Both the position numbers and the translations under genes were made by a program. This document shows, in pieces, positions 1 through 5,547 of a stretch of 5,547 nt of DNA. The notes beneath the pieces were generated by a model. The model made no database searches. It had not been told where the DNA came from and worked only from the letters and a program-made list of their open reading frames with translations. Within the stretch, counting starts at the first letter, position 1; every line of letters starts with the position of its first letter. Source of the stretch: an uncultured Ruminococcus sp. (GTDB lineage: Bacteria > Bacillota > Clostridia > Oscillospirales > CAG-272); assembly GCA_902803255.1 (NCBI GenBank), contig CADCPG010000173.1, forward strand, positions 1 to 5,547, written 5' to 3'.

Positions 1-1914
1 AAAAGACTTCCGGACGACCTCTTCGCGCCCGAATTCTCGCGTCTCGGGCTCTGCCCCGAGGAGCGTATGACGCGAAGGTTCGAATACATGGCGTCACACG
101 AAACGCCGGTCATACTCCCGGGCGAGCTCATAACGATGTCCCGCACGCTCGCGAACATCCCCGACTGCTTCACGGCGCCGGAATGGGAGGAGATCCGCCG
201 GGATCACTTCGTGCACGAGCTTGGATACGGCTCGAACGTCTGCATCGACTGGCAGGGCGTGCTGGAGCGCGGCCTGCTCGACTACCGGAGATCGGCCGAC
301 GGATACGGCAGGCGCATGATCGACGCCCTGCTCGACCTCTGCCGCCGCTATTCCGCGGCCGCGCGCGCCGCCGGCAGGGACGACATCGCCGACGTGCTGG
401 ACCGCGTGCCTGCCTATCCCGCCACGACGTTCAGAGAGGCGCTTCAGAGCTTCCGCGCGGTGCACTTCGCGCTCTGGCTCGAGGGCAACTACCACAACAC
501 CTGCGGCAGATTCGATAAATACGCGTCGAAATTCCTGGAGCGCGACATCGCCGAAGGCAGGCTGGACCGGGCGTCCGCTCTTGAGCTCACAGAGGACTTC
601 TTCCTCTCATTCAACAAGGACAGCGACCTCTATCCCGGCGTCCAGCAGGGCGACAACGGACAGAGCATGATGCTCGGCGGCACCGACGGAAGCGGCAGGC
701 CCGTCTTCGGCATGCTGTCCGAGCTCTGTCTCGAAGCGGCCGGCGCGAACATGATGACCGACCCGAAGATAAACATACGCGTATCGTCCGAAACACCCGA
801 CGACGTCTACCTGAAGGGCAGCCGGCTCACCGTCGCCGGTCTCGGGTTCCCGCAGTATTCGAACGACGACGTCGTCATCCCGGGTCTCATAAAGAAGGGA
901 TACTCTCCCGCCGACGCCGCCGACTATACCGTCGCCGCCTGCTGGGAGTTCATAATCCCCAAATACGGCGAGGACATCTGCAATATAGGTGCCCTCTCGT
1001 TCCCGAAGGCGGTGAACGATGCGATAAGAAGGCCGGGCGCTGACTCTGACTTCAGCGCCTTAATGAAGGCGGTAAAGCAGGAAATAAAGGCGCAGGCTGA
1101 TAGTATATGTGACGGCATACGTGACATTTTCTTCGTTCCCTCCCCCTTCCGCCGCCTCTTCCTCGAGCCGAGATACCGCAATTTCGGCATACACGGTACG
1201 GGCATCGCGACTGCCGCCGACTCGCTCGCGGCGATAAACGAACTGGTCTTCGGGAGCCGTGAGCTCACGCTCGCCGAACTCACCGAAGCCGTCGATACCG
1301 ACTTCGAGGGGAAGAACGCGCTGTTGAACAGGCTGCGCACCGGGATGCCGAAAATGGGGCAGGACAACGACGCCGTCGATAAGATCGCGGGTGAGCTGCT
1401 CGACGCCTTTTCGTCGAGCCTCCGCGGAAAGGTCAACTGCTACGGCGGATGCTTCAGGGCGGGGACCGGCACCGCGATGTTCTACCTGTCTCACGCCGAC
1501 GCGCTTCCGGCGTCGCCCGACGGCCGCCGCAAAGGCGAACCCTTCGGAACCAACTTTTCGCCCAGCCTCTTCGCGCGCATCCCCGGCCCCTTCTCGGTGA
1601 TATCGTCGTTCACCAAGCACGATCTCACGGATACCGTCAACGGCGGCCCGCTGACTCTCGAGTTCGCGGCGTCGTCCTTCGGCGATGAAGAGAGCCTGTG
1701 CAAGCTCGCGATGCTCGTGCGCGAATTCGTGAGGTCGCGCGGACACCAGCTGCAGCTCAACGCGGTCAGCTCCGAGCGTCTCCGCGACGCTCAGTTGCAC
1801 CCAGAGCTCTACCCGTACCTCATCGTCCGCATCTGGGGATGGAGCGCGTACTTCGTCGAGCTCGACAGGAGATACCAGGACCACGTCATAGCGAGGCAGG
1901 AGTATTCGGTATGA
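1..1914 (+). CDS. Glycyl radical enzyme, PFL-like family, substrate unassigned (5' partial)
   Basis: This is the catalytic subunit of an oxygen-sensitive glycyl radical enzyme; 637 residues are visible. The PFL-type barrel covers most of the protein and the C-terminal glycyl-radical domain roughly the last 110 residues. The radical loop reads RIWGWSAYF, with the radical Gly613 (base 1837) 25 residues from the C-terminus and followed by YQDHVIAR. The thiyl-radical Cys314 (base 940) lies in AACWEF, with Glu316 two residues on. This Cys-x-Glu is seen in GRE dehydratases, C-N and C-S lyases and decarboxylases, whereas pyruvate formate-lyase has Cys-Cys. NYHNTCGRFDKY (His165) and the SPDGR segment are also family hallmarks. 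The frame is open to base 1 with coding-like codons. The ATG at 67 would start just before the conserved LPGEL segment (residues 39-43) and has only a 3-nt gap from a GAGGAG, so I infer that the true start lies upstream. The gene overlaps the activase by 4 bp. The family is certain; the reaction is unknown. Confidence 0.93.
   Translation, partial: KRLPDDLFAPEFSRLGLCPEERMTRRFEYMASHETPVILPGELITMSRTLANIPDCFTAPEWEEIRRDHFVHELGYGSNVCIDWQGVLERGLLDYRRSADGYGRRMIDALLDLCRRYSAAARAAGRDDIADVLDRVPAYPATTFREALQSFRAVHFALWLEGNYHNTCGRFDKYASKFLERDIAEGRLDRASALELTEDFFLSFNKDSDLYPGVQQGDNGQSMMLGGTDGSGRPVFGMLSELCLEAAGANMMTDPKINIRVSSETPDDVYLKGSRLTVAGLGFPQYSNDDVVIPGLIKKGYSPADAADYTVAACWEFIIPKYGEDICNIGALSFPKAVNDAIRRPGADSDFSALMKAVKQEIKAQADSICDGIRDIFFVPSPFRRLFLEPRYRNFGIHGTGIATAADSLAAINELVFGSRELTLAELTEAVDTDFEGKNALLNRLRTGMPKMGQDNDAVDKIAGELLDAFSSSLRGKVNCYGGCFRAGTGTAMFYLSHADALPASPDGRRKGEPFGTNFSPSLFARIPGPFSVISSFTKHDLTDTVNGGPLTLEFAASSFGDEESLCKLAMLVREFVRSRGHQLQLNAVSSERLRDAQLHPELYPYLIVRIWGWSAYFVELDRRYQDHVIARQEYSV
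1898..1902 (+). promoter_or_regulatory. Ribosome binding site of the activase gene
   Basis: AGGAG lies inside the last codons of the GRE gene, 8 nt before the ATG at 1911. It fixes the activase start at the ATGA overlap rather than at an earlier in-frame ATG (1698), which lies deep inside the GRE coding region and would add residues unrelated to the family. Confidence 0.75.
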
Positions 1915-2681
1915 CCGGACGGATCTTCGACATAAAGGAGTTCTCGGTCCACGACGGCCCCGGAGCCCGGGTCACCGTCTTCATGAAGGGCTGCCGCATG
2001 CGCTGCCTGTGGTGCCACAATCCCGAGGGCCAGAGCACGGAGAAGGAGATCATGCACAAGCTGTCGCAGTGCGACGGCTGCGGTCTGTGCACGAGGAACA
2101 ACCGCACTCCCTACCCCCGCGATCCCGGAGCCTGCCCGCGCGGGCTGATCACACTGTGCGGCGAAGACGTGACCGAAGAGGACCTGGCGGAAAGGCTGCT
2201 CCGCTACGCGCCGAGGCTCGAACGCATGGGCGGCGGCGTGACCTTCAGCGGCGGCGACCCGATCGTCCAGGCGGAGTTCGTCGCGAGGGTGTCGCGCAGA
2301 CTGAGAGACAGCGGAGTCCACACCGCTGCCGAGACGTCGCTCTGCGGGAGTGCCGAAGAGGCCGTCCTGCTCGCGGAAAACACCGACCTCATGATCGTCG
2401 ATCTGAAACTCGCCGACAGCGCCCTGCACGAGAGATACACCGGCATGCCGAACGGAATGATATTAGACAACATAAGACTGCTGAAGGAGCGCGGGACCTG
2501 TATCCTGTTCCGCACCCCGCTCATACCCGGGATCACCGACGGCGCGGAGAACCTGCGCGCGCTCGCGGAGGTCGCCGGCGGACAACCGTGGGAAAAGCTC
2601 GCGTACAACCGCCTCGCCGGCGCGAAATACGCGATGCTGGGCAGGAAATTCGACGAAAAAGGAGAGATCGGAGCGATATGA
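1911..2681 (+). CDS. Glycyl radical enzyme activating enzyme (radical SAM activase)
   Basis: This 256-residue protein should abstract a hydrogen from the radical glycine of the GRE encoded just upstream, using S-adenosylmethionine and a [4Fe-4S] cluster. The radical-SAM motif is Cys28-x3-Cys32-x2-Cys35 (CRMRCLWC), following the usual activase opening FSVHDGPG. A short ferredoxin-like insert holds Cys54, Cys57, Cys60 and Cys75, enough for one extra [4Fe-4S] cluster; many activases carry two there and PFL activase none. Further family marks are GGGVTFSGGDP (residues 108-117, with Asp116 where Glu is usual), VDLKLAD (Asp164, Lys166), YTGMPN, RTPLIPGITD and KYAMLGRKF near the C-terminus. The start overlaps the GRE stop as ATGA and the stop overlaps the arabinofuranosidase start in the same way. 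Adjacency makes the upstream GRE its obvious partner. The protein is cytoplasmic, with no signal peptide or membrane segment. Confidence 0.94.
   Translation: MTGRIFDIKEFSVHDGPGARVTVFMKGCRMRCLWCHNPEGQSTEKEIMHKLSQCDGCGLCTRNNRTPYPRDPGACPRGLITLCGEDVTEEDLAERLLRYAPRLERMGGGVTFSGGDPIVQAEFVARVSRRLRDSGVHTAAETSLCGSAEEAVLLAENTDLMIVDLKLADSALHERYTGMPNGMILDNIRLLKERGTCILFRTPLIPGITDGAENLRALAEVAGGQPWEKLAYNRLAGAKYAMLGRKFDEKGEIGAI
2659..2673 (+). promoter_or_regulatory. Ribosome binding region of the GH51 gene
   Basis: Two candidate Shine-Dalgarno elements precede the ATG at 2678, both inside the end of the activase gene. One is AAGGAGAG at 2659-2666, strong in sequence but 11 nt away. The other is GGAG at 2670-2673, weaker and only 4 nt away. 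Together with the ATGA overlap they support translational coupling to the activase. Confidence 0.5.
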
Positions 2682-4156
2682 ACAGGATCACGGTCGTAGT
2701 ACCCGAGGTCATATCCCGGATAGCGCCGGAGATATACGGACACTTCAGCGAGCATATCGGCGGAGTGTTCTACGGCGGCCTCCGGGTCGGAAAAGACTCG
2801 GATATACCCAACATAAAAGGCTTCCGTGCCGACGCCGTCGAAATGCTGAGAAAGCTCCGCCCGCCGGTGCTGCGCTGGCCCGGCGGCTGCTTTGCCGAGA
2901 CATACGCATGGCGCGACGGTATAGGCGACGTCCGTCCTGTGAGAAAGAACTGGTGGTACCCGCACGACGGCCGTCTCGAAACGAACGAAGTCGGTACGCA
3001 CGAGTTCATCGACCTTTGCGAGGCGATCGGCGCGAAACCGTATTTCGCGGTGAACGTGACGTCGGCGACGCCGATGGATGCGCGGGACTGGATGGACTAC
3101 TGCCTGTCGCCGCGCGGCAGCACGACGCTCTCGCTCGAGCGTGAGAAAAACGGGAGAGCCGAGCCCTTCGACATCCCATACTGGGGCGTCGGAAACGAAA
3201 ACTGGGGCGGAGGCGGCAATATGACCGCGGATTTCTACGCCTCGGAATACAGGCGCTTCGCCACCGTCATGGACAACGTCTCGAGAGCCCCGAAGCCCGA
3301 CGGACGCGGCGTCACTCTGATAGCGGGCGGCGCCAACGGGACCGACTACGCCTGGACCCGCGGCCTTTCATCGTCGCTGGCGGCGTCGGGAGCGCCCGCC
3401 GGAGGCATGAGTTTCCACTACTACACCGGAACGAAATACAGCTGCTTCGACATGTCGCGCGACGCCTGGAACTCGATGATCGACCGGGCCGCCGGCATCG
3501 AGGAGGCCGTCGTCCGCCACTATGCGATAATACGCGGCTACGGCCTCGACCGGAAGATGCCGCGTCCGCTCGTGATCGACGAATGGGGCTGCTGGTATCC
3601 CGGCGGATCGGGCCCCAGTGCCGGCGCCAACCTCTTCGAGCAGCAGTCGACGGTGCGCGACGCCGTCATAACGGCTCTGACGCTCAACATATTCAACCGG
3701 CACGCCGACAAGATCATGATGGCGAACGTCGCGCAGATCTGCAACAATCTGCACTGCATGCTGCTCATCGACGGCGGAAAATGCGTCGCGACGCCCTCTT
3801 ACCACGTTTTCGACATGTACAAGGAGCATCAGGGCGCGAACTCTCTTCGCGTGCTGACCGACTGCGACGACGGCGCGAGGCTTTCGGTATCGGCGTCGGA
3901 GAAGGACGGCGGGAGGATACTGCTCACCGTCGCCAACCTCTCGCCCGAGACCGACGCGGAAGCACGGCTCGACCTGCTCGGCGTCGGCGGATACGGCGTG
4001 GAGAGCGCGTATGTCCTGTGCTCCGGCGACGCGGCGGACTGCAACACCGCCGAACACCCGGACAGAGTCTCGCCGCGGAAGGCCGAAGCGGAAGCGGGAA
4101 AGCCTCTCCTCTTCCCGAAGGCGTCCGTCACCGCGGTAACGCTTCGCACCGAGTAA
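2678..4156 (+). CDS. GH51 alpha-L-arabinofuranosidase, intracellular
   Basis: This 492-residue retaining glycosidase should release terminal L-arabinofuranose from arabinoxylan-, arabinan- or arabinogalactan-derived oligosaccharides. The length is typical of the cytoplasmic GH51 type (about 500 residues). The N-terminus (MNRITVVVP) has no signal peptide, so the substrates would have to be imported. Visible marks in order are YGHFSEHIGG near residues 19-28, RWPGGCFAETYAW from Arg66, GTHEFIDLCE, and GVGNENWG with the predicted acid/base Glu174 (base 3197). Then come SFHYYTG with His247 and VIDEWGCWY with the predicted nucleophile Glu302 (base 3581). From memory, the Geobacillus AbfA pair is Glu175 and Glu294, so spacing agrees well. 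The TIM barrel is followed by a C-terminal beta-sandwich from about residue 370. A minority of GH51 members act on beta-xylosides or beta-glucans, so the specificity is inferred. The gene is coupled by ATGA to the activase upstream. Confidence 0.94.
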   Translation: MNRITVVVPEVISRIAPEIYGHFSEHIGGVFYGGLRVGKDSDIPNIKGFRADAVEMLRKLRPPVLRWPGGCFAETYAWRDGIGDVRPVRKNWWYPHDGRLETNEVGTHEFIDLCEAIGAKPYFAVNVTSATPMDARDWMDYCLSPRGSTTLSLEREKNGRAEPFDIPYWGVGNENWGGGGNMTADFYASEYRRFATVMDNVSRAPKPDGRGVTLIAGGANGTDYAWTRGLSSSLAASGAPAGGMSFHYYTGTKYSCFDMSRDAWNSMIDRAAGIEEAVVRHYAIIRGYGLDRKMPRPLVIDEWGCWYPGGSGPSAGANLFEQQSTVRDAVITALTLNIFNRHADKIMMANVAQICNNLHCMLLIDGGKCVATPSYHVFDMYKEHQGANSLRVLTDCDDGARLSVSASEKDGGRILLTVANLSPETDAEARLDLLGVGGYGVESAYVLCSGDAADCNTAEHPDRVSPRKAEAEAGKPLLFPKASVTAVTLRTE

Positions 4157-4157
4157 A

Positions 4158-4186
4158 TTGCGCGGAATTCCCCAAATAACTATGCT
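4158..4186 (+). promoter_or_regulatory. Possible sigma70-type promoter for the Gfo/Idh gene
   Basis: TTGCGC (4158-4163) and TATGCT (4181-4186) are separated by exactly 17 bp, the ideal spacing. They match the -35 and -10 consensus at only 3 and 4 of 6 positions. The predicted transcription start near 4193 falls at the left arm of the inverted repeat at 4192-4217. The gap is locally more AT-rich than the flanking genes. The call is weak and a chance match is possible. Confidence 0.3.
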
Positions 4187-4191
4187 CTGCG

Positions 4192-4217
4192 CGCGCCGTG
4201 ACCGACATTACGGCGCG
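4192..4217 (+). repeat. Perfect 8-bp inverted repeat next to the Gfo/Idh ribosome binding site
   Basis: The arms CGCGCCGT (4192-4199) and ACGGCGCG (4210-4217) are perfect reverse complements around a 10-nt spacer, and a G-T wobble could extend the stem inward. No T-run follows, so it is not an intrinsic terminator. The right arm ends one base before the AAAGGA of the next gene. It could be an RNA hairpin that affects translation or mRNA stability between the two cistrons, or a DNA operator overlapping the predicted transcription start. The repeat is certain; its role is not. Confidence 0.55.
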
Positions 4218-4218
4218 G

Positions 4219-4224
4219 AAAGGA
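4219..4224 (+). promoter_or_regulatory. Ribosome binding site deciding the Gfo/Idh start
   Basis: AAAGGA stands 6 nt before the ATG at 4231, inside the purine run at 4217-4227. This favours the ATG over the in-frame GTG at 4198, which has no comparable upstream site and would put the inverted repeat inside the coding sequence. From the ATG the protein opens MAKLKTGVFGC, the expected first strand of the nucleotide-binding fold. Confidence 0.75.
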
Positions 4225-4230
4225 AAAAAC

Positions 4231-5469
4231 ATGGCAAAACTGAAGACAGGCGTATTCGGGTGCAGACGCGGAGGAAACTACGTATCCCTTATGGCATCGA
4301 GGCCCGATGACATCGAAGTCGTCGCTCTCTGCGACAGGGAAATCGAGAAGCTGGGAGCAAAAGACACGGTACCGGACGCCAGATGCTTCACCGATTTCGA
4401 CGAATTTCTGACATGGGGCAGGGAGAACGGGATGCAGGCCGTCTTTCTCGCCAACTACTTCCATCAGCACGCCCCTTTCGCGATAAAATGCATGGAGGCC
4501 GGGATGGACGTCGTAAGCGAATGCACGTCCGCGTCCACCCTCAGGGAATGCGTTGAACTCGTCGAGTGCGTCGAGCGCACCGGCAGAAAGTATATGATCG
4601 CCGAGAACTATCCCTTTTCGACGCGGAACCTTGAGATGAAGCGCATCGTGGATTCCGGTGCGCTGGGATCGGTCCTGTATGCGCAGGGAGAATACAACCA
4701 CGGCGGAACAGGCGATTCGGTGCGAAACGACGCTCAGGGAGAATTCCACTGGAGAGCATGGCTCCCCAAGACATACTACAACACGCACGCGCTCGGGCCG
4801 CTCATGTACATGACGGATTCCATGCCGCTGTACGTTTCCGCAAGAGCGGCCCATTCGGATTACCTGTACGCTTACAGGGAATACCGTCACGCCTACGACG
4901 GCGCCGCATACATGTTCTGCGAGATGGACAACGGGATGGTGGCGGTCTGCACCGGATGCACCGCGGCGGCTTCCGACTACAGCCGGTACCGCATAGTCGG
5001 CGACGACGCGGGCATCGAGGGCGGAGGACATACCGAAGGCGTGCGCATGTTCTGGCACACCTATACGAAACCCGCGAACGAAGAAGAAAGGATCAAGCAC
5101 ATCACGCCCGACCTCGCCTCGATGGGTGAAAAGGCGGCCAGAGCCGCCGGCTCGGGACACGGCGGAGGAGACTGGTGGATCGTCGACAATATGCTGGAGT
5201 ATTTCGTCAACGGCGTCGAGCCCTTCTTCAACGTTTACAGAGGAGTCGCCATGTCGGCGGTCGCGATCCTCGGATGGAAGAGCTGCCTCAACCACGGCGA
5301 GAACTTCCGCATCCCCAACTTCCGCAGTCTGAAGGAGAGAGATCTCGTCAGAGACGACGATCTCACTCCCTTCCCGGGCGACAACGGCGAACCTCACACT
5401 ATGCCCTCTTCAGTACCTTTTTCCGACAGGCCGTACAAAAAAGGCTGCCCTGATAAAATAAACCGCTGA
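4231..5469 (+). CDS. Gfo/Idh/MocA-family NAD(P)-dependent protein, possibly GH109-like
   Basis: This 412-residue protein has an N-terminal Rossmann fold (first strand and glycine-rich turn GVFGCRRGG, residues 7-15; VVALCDRE marks the end of strand 2) and a C-terminal alpha/beta domain of the Gfo/Idh/MocA type. The usual Glu-Lys-Pro motif is replaced by Ser96-Glu97-Cys98-Thr99. Later marks are AENYPF (Glu125), GEYNHGG (Tyr155, His157) and YYNTHALGP (Tyr183, His186). These resemble GH109 glycosidases, which use NAD in a redox hydrolysis; ordinary family members instead oxidise or reduce sugars, inositols or their derivatives. The last 40 or so residues form a charged, proline-rich tail. It has no signal peptide, so it should be cytoplasmic. 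It lies 74 bp after the GH51 gene and is the last gene before the terminator, suggesting a role in the same sugar pathway. The superfamily is secure; substrate and reaction are not. Confidence 0.9.
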   Translation: MAKLKTGVFGCRRGGNYVSLMASRPDDIEVVALCDREIEKLGAKDTVPDARCFTDFDEFLTWGRENGMQAVFLANYFHQHAPFAIKCMEAGMDVVSECTSASTLRECVELVECVERTGRKYMIAENYPFSTRNLEMKRIVDSGALGSVLYAQGEYNHGGTGDSVRNDAQGEFHWRAWLPKTYYNTHALGPLMYMTDSMPLYVSARAAHSDYLYAYREYRHAYDGAAYMFCEMDNGMVAVCTGCTAAASDYSRYRIVGDDAGIEGGGHTEGVRMFWHTYTKPANEEERIKHITPDLASMGEKAARAAGSGHGGGDWWIVDNMLEYFVNGVEPFFNVYRGVAMSAVAILGWKSCLNHGENFRIPNFRSLKERDLVRDDDLTPFPGDNGEPHTMPSSVPFSDRPYKKGCPDKINR

Positions 5470-5517
5470 GCGGAAAAAGACGTGCGCGGAAAGACGCAGA
5501 AAAAGCAAAAGAAAACA

Positions 5518-5547
5518 AAAGGAGCCTCGATCACCCGGGGCTCCTTT
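5518..5547 (+). terminator. Rho-independent terminator at the end of the operon
   Basis: A 12-bp stem (AAAGGAGCCTCG pairing with CGGGGCTCCTTT, one T-G wobble) closes a 6-nt loop, ATCACC. It begins 48 bases after the Gfo/Idh stop, behind an A-rich stretch, and ends in TTT at the window edge, so the rest of any T-run is out of view. The A-run on the left could serve as a T-run for a gene converging from the right. The purine-rich interval 5470-5517 holds no gene. Confidence 0.85.

Noticed and set aside
67..69. ATG at 67 as the true GRE start
   Set aside because: The frame is open to the window edge with coding-like third positions, the GAGGAG before it is too close at 3 nt, and GREs normally have a further N-terminal helical segment before the LPGEL region. 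It cannot be fully excluded.
1060..1884. Antisense open frame of 274 codons inside the GRE gene
   Set aside because: It is fully covered by conserved GRE sequence including the radical loop, and its composition (rich in Val, Arg, Glu, Ala) is typical of reverse-strand shadows.
1698..1910. Possible N-terminal extension of the activase from an earlier in-frame ATG
   Set aside because: The extension is an arginine- and alanine-rich shadow of the GRE C-terminus; the ATG at 1911 has a good ribosome binding site and begins directly at the family N-terminus.
2009..2677. Possible N-terminal extension of the GH51 protein
   Set aside because: The frame is open through the activase gene but encodes arginine-rich shadow sequence. 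GH51 homology begins right after the ATG at 2678.
4180..5397. Long antisense open frame (405 codons) opposite the Gfo/Idh gene
   Set aside because: It mirrors a clearly conserved gene in GC-rich DNA, its translation shows no recognisable domain, and it has no sensible ribosome binding site. It is a codon-bias shadow.
5463..5473. Small palindrome CCGC-TGA-GCGG around the Gfo/Idh stop codon
   Set aside because: The 4-bp arms with a 3-nt loop are within chance expectation in GC-rich DNA, and no T-run follows.
5470..5496. Near-repeat GCGGAAAAAGACG / GCGGAAAGACG after the last gene
   Set aside because: There are only two imperfect copies in a low-complexity purine-rich stretch, with no further units and no sign of a CRISPR or other array.

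Overview
The window carries four consecutive plus-strand genes and looks like one carbohydrate-use locus of an anaerobic, high-GC bacterium. A glycyl radical enzyme with its own activase implies anaerobic metabolism, because the radical is destroyed by oxygen. Codons mostly end in G or C, yet ATA, AGA and AGG are used freely. That mix fits uncultured gut- or rumen-type anaerobes such as high-GC Clostridia, but this taxonomic guess is weak and other anaerobic phyla cannot be excluded.

Layout: bases 1-1914 encode most of a pyruvate-formate-lyase-family glycyl radical enzyme (GRE), with its N-terminus cut off by the window edge. Bases 1911-2681 encode its radical-SAM activating enzyme, and 2678-4156 a cytoplasmic GH51 alpha-L-arabinofuranosidase. 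These three genes are joined by ATGA stop/start overlaps, so they should be co-transcribed and translationally coupled. A 74-bp gap (4157-4230) follows, holding a possible sigma70-type promoter and a GC-rich inverted repeat that ends next to the ribosome binding site of the fourth gene. That gene (4231-5469) encodes a Gfo/Idh/MocA-family NAD(P)-fold protein. A strong hairpin at the right edge looks like the operon terminator. No stretch over 300 bases lacks a gene.

Likely joint role: the GH51 enzyme removes L-arabinofuranosyl residues from imported oligosaccharides. The Gfo/Idh protein either oxidises or reduces a sugar or, judging by residues resembling GH109, cleaves a glycosidic bond by a redox mechanism. 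The GRE, which has the Cys-x-Glu active site of the dehydratase/lyase/decarboxylase branch rather than the Cys-Cys of true pyruvate formate-lyase, would act on a sugar-derived substrate. The exact GRE reaction cannot be read from the sequence. The close coupling of an unassigned GRE to an arabinofuranosidase is the most interesting feature of the window.
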